35,457 nt of DNA, taken from Alphaproteobacteria bacterium (lineage in GTDB: Bacteria > Pseudomonadota > Alphaproteobacteria > Sphingomonadales > Kordiimonadaceae). Positions 16,262-23,525 of this stretch are shown here, one piece after another. The stretch spans positions 1 to 35,457 of the forward strand of contig JAJFIU010000100.1 in NCBI GenBank assembly GCA_021774695.1, given 5' to 3'. Below the pieces are notes generated by a model that was not told the origin of the DNA, ran no database searches, and saw only the letters and a list, made by a program, of their open reading frames with translations. Both the position numbers and the translations under genes were made by a program. Within the stretch, counting starts at the first letter, position 1; every line of letters begins with the position of its first letter.

Positions 16262-17437
16262 ATGCCGTTGCAAGCAAAGGCCATTTTTGACCGCTTAAAC
16301 CAGTGGCCCCACCGAGGGGTTGGCAGTGAAGAAGAAATGGAGGCCCGCGAAACCCTGATCACCATTCTGACCGGCGAGCATGGCGTGGATATCGCCGAAG
16401 AGGGGTTTGATGCTCCGCCCAGTTACCTGCGGTTTTTCTGGTTAACTGGGTTGATCGCCTGCGCCGCTGTTATGGGTGCCAACCTGATGCCCGCTATCAT
16501 GATGCTGCTGGGCTCACTGGGGTTTATCAGCTTTTTCCTGTTTATGGATTGGCGTGTTAGTCCGCTGATTTGGTGGGGCGCGCAGAAAACCACTGCCAAT
16601 CTGGTGGCCAGTAAGGGCCAGAACAACCCTGGGCAAAAAGGTCAGGTGCAACGTTTGTTTATCTTGATGGCGCATCTTGATAGCGCACCGGCTTCATTCG
16701 CATACCGGCCGGGACAGGTTCGGAACTTTCGCACGTCGGTGTATGTGAGCACCGGGCTAATAAGCTTGGGGGTTATTGTGCCGATGATTGTTGGGCTGGG
16801 TGGCAGTGTGGATGTCGTTACCCGGTTGGTTATTGTCGGGTTGATTATTGGCGCGCAACTTTTAGCATCGGTTGATTTTTGGCGGCTGGGCTATGTGCCG
16901 GGGGCGAATGATAATCTGAGCGGCGTTTCTGCCGCTGTGGCCGCCGCCAGCCATCTGTGGCGACATATGCCCGAAGACGCCGAAGTGCGGTTGGTGATCA
17001 CCAGCGCCGAGGAGGCAGGCATGCTGGGTGCGCAGCATTATTGGCAAACCCACCGCGACGAACTGAAGGCGCGCGACACTTATGTGGTCAATCTTGATAC
17101 AGTCGGATGCGAAAACCTGAAATATATTGAAAAAAGTGGTGGGTTTACACCGGTGAACTATGCCAATGTTTTAACCAATACAGCTGCTAACATATGCGGC
17201 GTTAACGAGAGTTTTGCGGGCATAATGCCCGGCACGCACCGTATGGGGGACTTTGACAGCATTTGGTTTGTCCGCGACGGCATCAATGCCATTACGCTGG
17301 CGTCCTATGATCGGTTTGGTCTGATGACGGCAATTCACACACCCGGTGACACGGCCGAGAAAATAGATCATCGCACCGTTGAAGTCGCTGCCAAGTTTGC
17401 GGAAGCAATTGTTCGGATGACGCCGCTGCGAGTGTAA
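16262..17437 (+). CDS. membrane-embedded M28-like metallopeptidase
   Basis: 391 residues. It combines M28 motifs with four predicted membrane spans: two at about 58-75 and 77-95, and two at about 160-178 and 186-204. Metal-ligand motifs are MAHLDSAP (H138, D140), GANDNLSG (D217), TSAEEAGMLGA (E250, E251), NLDTVG and AIHTPGDT. The second pair of spans is inserted between the first ligand motif and GANDN, so the hairpin must return to the same side of the membrane. This is a rarer architecture than the soluble M28 enzyme at 13357-14754. Substrate unknown. AAGGG precedes the ATG at about 9 nt. It stands alone, divergent from trmFO. Confidence 0.82.
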   Translation: MPLQAKAIFDRLNQWPHRGVGSEEEMEARETLITILTGEHGVDIAEEGFDAPPSYLRFFWLTGLIACAAVMGANLMPAIMMLLGSLGFISFFLFMDWRVSPLIWWGAQKTTANLVASKGQNNPGQKGQVQRLFILMAHLDSAPASFAYRPGQVRNFRTSVYVSTGLISLGVIVPMIVGLGGSVDVVTRLVIVGLIIGAQLLASVDFWRLGYVPGANDNLSGVSAAVAAASHLWRHMPEDAEVRLVITSAEEAGMLGAQHYWQTHRDELKARDTYVVNLDTVGCENLKYIEKSGGFTPVNYANVLTNTAANICGVNESFAGIMPGTHRMGDFDSIWFVRDGINAITLASYDRFGLMTAIHTPGDTAEKIDHRTVEVAAKFAEAIVRMTPLRV

Positions 17438-17490
17438 TGCACCATACTTCGCGAGCCTGAAGGGTGGTTGGGTCTTTTCCTACAGGACGT

Positions 17491-19017
17491 TCAACAGCCT
17501 CCTTGACCCGAGTTCCCGTCTAACTGCGCAGGTGCATAATGGGTCGTACTGCCATTGTCGTAAAAATAGCGTTCCTCGCTCCAGCCCGCCTGTGTTGTGG
17601 CATCGCGTTGCCACAGCGTAAAGCCAAAGCGACGCTCCCAGTCTACTGTTGCATTCAGGTTTTTGCCGTAAACAGAGGGCGCGCCCTGCGGTAAGGTGTT
17701 TGAACAAGGGTTTGCATTGAAGCCGCCGCTCAGATCAACGCCGCTATTGCCGCTTATATATTGTTGGGGGCGTATCCAGGAGCTGATGTTACTGCCCGCG
17801 CCAAAAAATTGTAGGCGTTGCAAATTGTGAATGTGCCCGGCAATCATGGTTTTGAACGAGCAGGGTAGCCCCTGATCGGCCCAACAGGTTGATTTACCCC
17901 CATATTGCGCAAGCGCGCTGGTGAGGTCTTGCTCCAGGTTGGTCTCCAGTATGTGTTGTTTGCCATTATATCGCGCAAGGCCCCAAAGGGGTCTGTGTCC
18001 TGTCCACCAGCTACTATTTACCGCGTCGGAAAGTTGAAGCATGTCGGTAAAGTTATCCACCTGTTTTTGGGATAGGTCTACAGTTGAGCTGTCCATAACG
18101 ATGATGCGGTGACTAACACTTGTTGAGCCGCCAGTATGAACGGCTACGTCAAAATACCATGGATTTTGATAGGCTTGGTCGCCGGCGACATTGCCACAAC
18201 TCAACTGGTTGGCTGTGCTCTCATGCTGTAAAAAATAAAACCAACCGGTACCCCAAGGCGCACGGCGCTTTTCTGTACTCCGGTAGCCGCACATTTCATG
18301 ATTGCCGCGTACAAAGGCCCAAGGTGCATCTAGCAAAAGCGTCTGTGCCGGGAAGAAAAATTCTTCGTACCAATATTTCCATTGGTCTGAGTAGCCTTTG
18401 TTACTGTATCGGTAATCTCCCACGTGGAGAATAAAATCAGCACTGACCAATGTAGCAGCGTCTGACACCTGTTTGAAGGGCCAGTCATCCGGCGAATTAC
18501 AGGTTTGCTCGCCGGGGATATCACGGCAGCCGGTATCGCCAACGCTTACCATATTGAGAATGCCATTGTTGCGGCGCCCGACAGAGTGAACAGTGGGAAA
18601 GGACACGGTGGCACCAGCGCCGCCGCTGGGGTCCCAAAGCTGCACGGGAGACCCGTTTTGTTGCAATTGTGCTTGGGTCCAGCGTGTATCGAAAAGAACT
18701 TCACATACAGTGACCGGGAAATCAGCTGGAACTACATTATTGCGGCTATCAATTGGCGCTGTGCCCTGGCTCGTGTTGAATGTGAAAAGTCCACACGATG
18801 ACTGCCTACTTGTTCCAGCAACGATGAAGCGGGCATATCCCTCCAACTCCGATTGGCTGTTGTTGCCCGAGATTTGTGTCCATGCCGCCATGATAGAGCC
18901 GTCTGGCGCAGTGGAAGGGTCTGGAGAAAGCGTAGTTTGCGCTGTAGCTTGCACTGAAAACAAGCTCGACAAGCTCGCTACGGTCACGGCGATTAGCGGA
19001 AATTTTGTTAAGAACAT
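17491..19017 (-). CDS. secreted calcineurin-like metallophosphoesterase
   Basis: 508 residues from ATG 19017, which opens a good signal peptide (FLTKFPLIAVTVASLSSLFS, cleavage near TAQ). The frame continues upstream to a TTG at 19071, but that would bury the signal peptide. The dinuclear-metal motifs appear in order: VGDTGC, HVGDYRY, RGNHEMCG, TGHRPLWG and AGHIHNLQ, i.e. D, GD, GNHE, H and GHxH. Several Cys pairs and the Asn/Gly/Ser-rich composition fit an exported enzyme. It resembles purple-acid-phosphatase-like phosphohydrolases; the substrate, possibly organic phosphate, is inferred. It ends 53 nt from the convergent M28-like gene. Confidence 0.88.
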   Translation of the reverse strand: MFLTKFPLIAVTVASLSSLFSVQATAQTTLSPDPSTAPDGSIMAAWTQISGNNSQSELEGYARFIVAGTSRQSSCGLFTFNTSQGTAPIDSRNNVVPADFPVTVCEVLFDTRWTQAQLQQNGSPVQLWDPSGGAGATVSFPTVHSVGRRNNGILNMVSVGDTGCRDIPGEQTCNSPDDWPFKQVSDAATLVSADFILHVGDYRYSNKGYSDQWKYWYEEFFFPAQTLLLDAPWAFVRGNHEMCGYRSTEKRRAPWGTGWFYFLQHESTANQLSCGNVAGDQAYQNPWYFDVAVHTGGSTSVSHRIIVMDSSTVDLSQKQVDNFTDMLQLSDAVNSSWWTGHRPLWGLARYNGKQHILETNLEQDLTSALAQYGGKSTCWADQGLPCSFKTMIAGHIHNLQRLQFFGAGSNISSWIRPQQYISGNSGVDLSGGFNANPCSNTLPQGAPSVYGKNLNATVDWERRFGFTLWQRDATTQAGWSEERYFYDNGSTTHYAPAQLDGNSGQGGC

Positions 19018-19216
19018 ACCTTGTAGTCCCCCATTGGCTGCCAGTGAGTGTGGGCTTAGCTTAAAGACCAAAAGCCAATAGTAACTTTAAAGGTGCAATA
19101 ATACAATTTTTAGATGTATCGAAAACGCATACGGGAATCCGTTATTTGGCTGGACGGCGCTTTTGTGGCTGTGCCAAGGTAGGGTTTGACTGACCGGAGG
19201 AAGGGCTTGCCGGTTT

Positions 19217-19771
19217 ATGAGTGGGAGTGATATGCGGGCGGAAGATATATTGCATTTCTGGTTTCTTGAGGCTGGCTCCAAGGCATGGTGGAAAAAGTCT
19301 GATGCCTTTGATGCATTGGTCACTCGCCGGTTTAAGAATATTCACGCGGCAGCACATGCCGGAGAGCTTGCCCATTGGCGCACACGCGGCCGTGGCAGGC
19401 TGGCTGAAGTGATCGTGCTGGACCAGTTTCCGCGCAATATGTATCGGGGTGATGCACGCTCGTTTGCCAGTGATGGCTTGGCGTTGGTGCTGGCTCAGGA
19501 AGCGATTGCCCTGAATGTGCAGGCCGGATGGTCGCCCAGTTGGCGCAGTTTCCTTTACATGCCGTTCATGCACAGCGAAAGTCTCGCCATCCACGAACAA
19601 GCCGTGAAGGTTTTTGATGAACCGGGCATCGAGGACAATCTGAAATTTGAGTATGCCCACAAGAAAATCATTGATCGCTTTGGCCGCTACCCGCACCGGA
19701 ACGCTATATTAGGTCGGGCAAGTACAGCTGAAGAAGTCGTGTTTCTCAAGCAACCGGGCAGCAGCTTTTAA
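19217..19771 (+). CDS. DUF924-family protein
   Basis: 184 residues, helical and soluble. Family landmarks are the start (AEDILHFWF), VIVLDQFPRNMYRG in the centre, YMPFMHSESLAIHEQAV, and the C-terminal DRFGRYPHRNAILGR. The function of this family is unknown; a TPR-like fold has been proposed for it. An alternative ATG at 19232, with GGGAG 4 nt upstream, gives MRAEDILHFWF and would match the usual family start slightly better. It sits between two minus-strand genes. Confidence 0.85.
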   Translation: MSGSDMRAEDILHFWFLEAGSKAWWKKSDAFDALVTRRFKNIHAAAHAGELAHWRTRGRGRLAEVIVLDQFPRNMYRGDARSFASDGLALVLAQEAIALNVQAGWSPSWRSFLYMPFMHSESLAIHEQAVKVFDEPGIEDNLKFEYAHKKIIDRFGRYPHRNAILGRASTAEEVVFLKQPGSSF

Positions 19772-19781
19772 GCCCGGTTTT
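19752..19781 (+). terminator. possible terminator overlapping the DUF924 stop codon
   Basis: AACCGGGC and GCCCGGTT form an 8-bp stem around a 12-nt loop that contains the stop codon, followed by a short T-run (TTTTC). The large loop and weak T-run make it uncertain. Confidence 0.45.
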
Positions 19782-19810
19782 CATTATTGCCCGGTTTCTT
19801 ATTGGCGTTT

Positions 19811-20746
19811 TTATTGATTGGGCGGCGAGCCAGGATTTAGCGCTGACGCTATTTCTTTCTCATAATCTTCAATTTGTGCAGTTATGCGACCAAAATGGCT
19901 ATTGATGATGGCGTCATAACGCCCGCTCGTGCGAAGAGCTGTCAGACCTTCGTTAAAAGCGTCACACACGGCTTGCTTGTGAAAGCGTGCCGCATATAGC
20001 GTGGTTGGTAATATTCGGTGGACCGCCAATGGCTGAAAATCACCTGATTTTCGTTTTTTATTTACCTGCGCCAGTTTCAGTATCCATTCGTCACCGATGG
20101 CGGCCTCGAAATACCCCAAATACAAAAGCGAAATATGACTATTTTGATCCGAAGATTCCATATAACGGGGGCTGTTTTTTGCTTCTACAGCAAACTTCGG
20201 CCCCAGAAAACGGATTGCGCCGTCAAATGTGATAATCGACAAATTGCCAATATCAGTCAGCTGGTTAATTTTCATCTCACGAGCGGCGAGGGTGACACCG
20301 ACATTTTGGTGCTTGATATACCAATCGGTCAGGCAACCTTCGCCGTTCAACGTAACATTTGACGTCAACAGGCCGTCTACGCTGTTGTTTTCAAATAACC
20401 GGATCATGCGAACCCGGTGCAATTGTTTAAATTCCGGGCTGTAAATGGTTTCGTTGAATATTGCTTTTACCAGCTCTATTTCCAGGCCGCCGGTACCATC
20501 GCCCGTCACATAGGGCAGGACGTCATGGCGAACTGCAACCGAAACCCTGTTTTCGTCAGGATTATCTATGGCTGTTTGATTGGCAAGCGGTAGGCGAGCA
20601 TGTGACGGTGTCAGGCCAATTGAGGCGACCCAAAGTGCTGATAGCGATAATAGCGCAAGCCTGAAAGGCCAGCGGCTGTGCAACGACGGTTTCAGCAATG
20701 ACAGTGTCCCTGTGTTCATTGGTCTGTGTTCATTGGTCTGGTTCAT
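19811..20746 (-). CDS. periplasmic solute-binding (SBP family 3-like) protein
   Basis: 311 residues. A long N-terminal region with a hydrophobic core (FRLALLSLSALWVASIGL, about 29-46) ending near HARLP looks like a signal peptide with an extended n-region. The mature part shows the two-lobe binding-protein pattern: SVAVRHDVLPYVTGDGTGGLEIELVKAI (N-lobe) and LGYFEAAIGDEWILKLAQ with CDAFNEGLTALRTSGRYD (C-lobe), as in amino-acid-binding proteins. No permease or ATPase is adjacent, so it could be an orphan sensor-like protein. The start is unclear: no ribosome site is visible, and a 14-nt tandem repeat gives an in-frame ATG at 20719 as an alternative. Confidence 0.75.
   Translation of the reverse strand: MNQTNEHRPMNTGTLSLLKPSLHSRWPFRLALLSLSALWVASIGLTPSHARLPLANQTAIDNPDENRVSVAVRHDVLPYVTGDGTGGLEIELVKAIFNETIYSPEFKQLHRVRMIRLFENNSVDGLLTSNVTLNGEGCLTDWYIKHQNVGVTLAAREMKINQLTDIGNLSIITFDGAIRFLGPKFAVEAKNSPRYMESSDQNSHISLLYLGYFEAAIGDEWILKLAQVNKKRKSGDFQPLAVHRILPTTLYAARFHKQAVCDAFNEGLTALRTSGRYDAIINSHFGRITAQIEDYEKEIASALNPGSPPNQ
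20711..20738. repeat. 14-nt tandem duplication at the start of the solute-binding gene
   Basis: TGTGTTCATTGGTC occurs twice without gap, and a partial third unit (TGGTTCAT) follows. Each unit carries an ATG on the minus strand (20719 and 20733), but since 14 is not a multiple of three only the first is in frame with the protein. Confidence 0.95.
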
Positions 20747-20890
20747 TTAAACGCGTGCAATATCTACCCCGGGTAATCATAAGTTTAGGGTGTTAATGAT
20801 TGGTGAATACCATTCAGCCAATAGCATTTTATTGCCAGAAATGGTCAGCCTGTCTGGGTTCGGGAAAATCTGAGCTTGTGCGAACGACCT

Positions 20891-22528
20891 TTACCGGGTT
20901 AGGCGTTTGCCTTCCGGGTAACTGATCTTGTACCAGTTGTTGATCGCCCAAATCTCGCCCGGTGCCAGTGTTTTGCGCCACATGATAACACCCGGCTGTT
21001 CGTCCACATCGCGGGCGGTGGGGTTGGTGCTGCCGGAAAGCTGATCAATTTTCAGGTCTTCATGCTGTGAGTTTGGAATGCGGTCAAAAACCTCCATCGT
21101 CACCGGCACGGTATTGTTGTTGGTGATGCGGAACTGCAGCCGTTCTTCGCGGTTCACCCGCTTTTTGAAAATGCCGCTGCCACCGTCTTCGCTGGGCAGG
21201 GTAATTGCCTCAATCTTGACCCGATCTGTGGTACCGAACGGCAGTTCCAACGTCGTTTTTGGTTGCATATCCGGCCATCTGCCACTGCCTACATAAGTGC
21301 CGTCGCGCGTCAGCGATACGGCGGGAGCGGTTAAATAAGGAAAACCCTTCAGCTCTGCGTCTGCATATACATAAGCGGATCGGCTTTGTCGGGGCGTTGT
21401 GCGCAGAACAACCGCTGCTTGCGCTGTTGCCGTTGATACAAGAAACCGCTGCTCCGAACCATCAGAGGCTAGCGAAACCGGCTGATCCAGAATGAACTCT
21501 GCATCGAAGTTAGTTTCGTTGACCTTAATACGGGAGCCTGTGACGATTACCTCTTCACCATCCCCCGTAAGTCGAGAGCTACGGATACTGTTGAGCATTT
21601 TACCCAATTCAGCTGCCGGTTTTGGGTCATCCAAGTTCATGTAAACGGGCTGAGGCTTGTAATTCTTGATGTTTGCAGAGGGTGTGGTTGTGGATAGTTT
21701 CAGCGATACGTTTGTCCAGTCCTCGCCGGTTCGCTGGTTTACATTGGCAAACAATCGAACGCTTGTTGACGCGACAGCGCTATCCAAGTTTGCCTCAGTT
21801 TCCACCGCCCATTGAGTATTCCTAACCATGTAAGTCAACTCAAGCGTTACTGGAATAGCTGAAGAATTGGAAACTGCGATATTCGCATTAACTGTAGCTT
21901 TGCGCTGCGACCCGGTTTGACCCAATTGTCTCTTTAGGGCCTGAATTTCCAGGTTCCGCGCTATTATTGCTGCATTAACGGTAGTGCGTTCTGCAACGAT
22001 GCTGCCACTGTTGGTGCTGACAAACTCGAGAGACTTCTGGAGTGCTGCGAACAAAACGTCCGCGTCTGCATTGCCTGCCATTGCTTTATTGCCTGCGTTT
22101 GACCCCAATCTTTCGATGAACTCCAATTGTATCTTCAGCGCATCAAGTGTCGCTCGGTCAGTGGTGTTCTGGGCCTCCAGTGTATCGATCTGCTCGAGGA
22201 TCGCTTTTTGTGCCTCGGCAACAACGTCACCGCTGAATTTTACCTCGAGGCGCACCTGCGACACCAACGCATTGCCATTGATGAACCGCGCCCGCACGCC
22301 GTATTTATCGTTCATGTCCTTGGTTAGCCCCTTGATCGTGACCGTGTGGTTGCCAGCGGGCAGGCTAAAGCTGGCGGTACGCGTAACAATGGCACCGCTG
22401 CCCCGATACATGGTAACGGCGTTTATGGGGGCCACTACGCTGATATCGTCGGCCAATGTCGGCTGCGCCAGCGACCCTGTCAGCAGTATTGAAAATACGA
22501 GGAACAGACGAGGGCGATTGAATTTCAT
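20891..22528 (-). CDS. DUF4139 / mucoidy-inhibitor MuiA-like secreted protein
   Basis: 545 residues from ATG 22528, preceded by GGAAG at 7 nt; an upstream extension to 22561 was rejected because the signal peptide (FLVFSILLTGSLAQPTLADD) starts just after this ATG. An N-terminal beta domain (about 30-100, VTMYRGSGAIVTRTASFSLP) matches DUF4140, then a helical coiled-coil region (about 105-200, LEQIDTLEAQNTTDRATL), then the DUF4139 beta-rich domain to the end, closing with RKTLAPGEIWAINNWYKISY. Mucoidy-inhibitor homologues exist, but the mechanism is unknown. Unusually, a linker near residue 330 contains GEEVIVTGSRI, which looks like the TonB-box region of outer-membrane receptors. It is flanked by a GH25 lysozyme-like lipoprotein gene, consistent with an envelope role. 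Confidence 0.85.
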   Translation of the reverse strand: MKFNRPRLFLVFSILLTGSLAQPTLADDISVVAPINAVTMYRGSGAIVTRTASFSLPAGNHTVTIKGLTKDMNDKYGVRARFINGNALVSQVRLEVKFSGDVVAEAQKAILEQIDTLEAQNTTDRATLDALKIQLEFIERLGSNAGNKAMAGNADADVLFAALQKSLEFVSTNSGSIVAERTTVNAAIIARNLEIQALKRQLGQTGSQRKATVNANIAVSNSSAIPVTLELTYMVRNTQWAVETEANLDSAVASTSVRLFANVNQRTGEDWTNVSLKLSTTTPSANIKNYKPQPVYMNLDDPKPAAELGKMLNSIRSSRLTGDGEEVIVTGSRIKVNETNFDAEFILDQPVSLASDGSEQRFLVSTATAQAAVVLRTTPRQSRSAYVYADAELKGFPYLTAPAVSLTRDGTYVGSGRWPDMQPKTTLELPFGTTDRVKIEAITLPSEDGGSGIFKKRVNREERLQFRITNNNTVPVTMEVFDRIPNSQHEDLKIDQLSGSTNPTARDVDEQPGVIMWRKTLAPGEIWAINNWYKISYPEGKRLTR

Positions 22529-22580
22529 GGTTTTCTTCCGTGCAAATCTGGGTTCAGGCAATCAATGCGCGATATAATGG

Positions 22581-22634
22581 CAATAGTTTGACGGGCCCAA
22601 GCATAAGCCAGGCTGAACAAAGGTCAAACTATTG
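22581..22634. repeat. 12-bp perfect inverted repeat, 30-nt spacer
   Basis: CAATAGTTTGAC (22581-22592) and GTCAAACTATTG (22623-22634) are perfect inverted arms in the gap between the GH25 and MuiA-like genes. No T-run follows, so it is not a standard terminator. On minus, the arm at 22581-22592 overlaps the spacer of a candidate MuiA promoter (TTGGGC 22600-22595, TTATAT 22577-22572), which would allow an operator role. Confidence 0.6.
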
Positions 22635-22728
22635 GAAAGCGCGGTAAAGTTGGTCAATGCAGTGCAGTGTTGAACAGGCTAAGACTGTTGCGTTTCGCAG
22701 ATGCATTCGACGGCGTAGATCCCGGTGT

Positions 22729-23436
22729 TTATTTACAACTCAATGCGTCTAATTCGATACGGGATCCCGCAAACATACTCAGGTCTACATCGCCATCAAT
22801 GCCGCCAACCGCGCCTTTTGGGGTGTGTTGCCAAAACAGCCATCTGCGCCATCCGTCTGGCACCGTTGGCGTCGCTGCATAGTCAGCGAGCCACAATTCA
22901 TATTCGGTGTGTGATTCGTCGCTATGCTGGTCCCAGAATGTGGGGCCGGTGTAAATTACGGGTTTGCAGCCAAGTGCGGTTTCCACAGCCTTGAGCCAAA
23001 CAAGAATGCCGTCGCTAACAGCATCACGGGATATGCCGTCCGCGATTTCAACATCCAATACTGGCGGTAAAGCGTTCTGATAATCTACTCCAGCTGATTT
23101 CAGGCTATTCAGGAAATGCTGGGCCTGGCTTACGGCGTCTTCATTGGGATGGAAAAAATGGTAAGCACCCGGCTTGACGCCAGCAGCTTTCGTATCAGCC
23201 CAGTTTCGCGCGAATTGTTGATCGGTCGTGTGCAGCCCTTCGCTGGCCTTAAGGTAGGCGAAATGGATACCGTTCTTTTGTACAGTCGCCCAGTCGACGG
23301 TCCCTTGGAAATGCGAGACATCGACGCCCTGAAGGCCGTCCAACCGCTGCGGGCGTTCGATTTCGGCTTGTTGGCCCCCACATGCCGCTAGTAATAAGGC
23401 CAGGAGAGCAGGGAGCGCTGATTTTGCATGAATCAT
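22729..23436 (-). CDS. GH25-family lysozyme-like lipoprotein
   Basis: 235 residues. The signal peptide ends in LLLAAC with Cys19, a lipoprotein lipobox. The GH25 (Lyz-type) barrel runs from about 37 to 230: GVDVSHFQG with Asp39, FAYLKASEG, GAYHFFHPNED, the catalytic PPVLDVE with Asp128 and Glu130, then WQHTPKGAVGGIDGDVDLSMF. The D, D and E residues of the family active site are present, so peptidoglycan muramidase activity is likely; the enzyme would be tethered to a membrane facing the periplasm. It lies 89 nt downstream of uvrA on the same strand. Confidence 0.92.
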   Translation of the reverse strand: MIHAKSALPALLALLLAACGGQQAEIERPQRLDGLQGVDVSHFQGTVDWATVQKNGIHFAYLKASEGLHTTDQQFARNWADTKAAGVKPGAYHFFHPNEDAVSQAQHFLNSLKSAGVDYQNALPPVLDVEIADGISRDAVSDGILVWLKAVETALGCKPVIYTGPTFWDQHSDESHTEYELWLADYAATPTVPDGWRRWLFWQHTPKGAVGGIDGDVDLSMFAGSRIELDALSCK

Positions 23437-23525
23437 ATTAGCCGTTCGCCTGTTGCGGAAAACAAATTTGCATCAGTTGATTTTATACCATCCGGCGGGA
23501 AAATTGAACAGCGTTTCTGCGCCTG

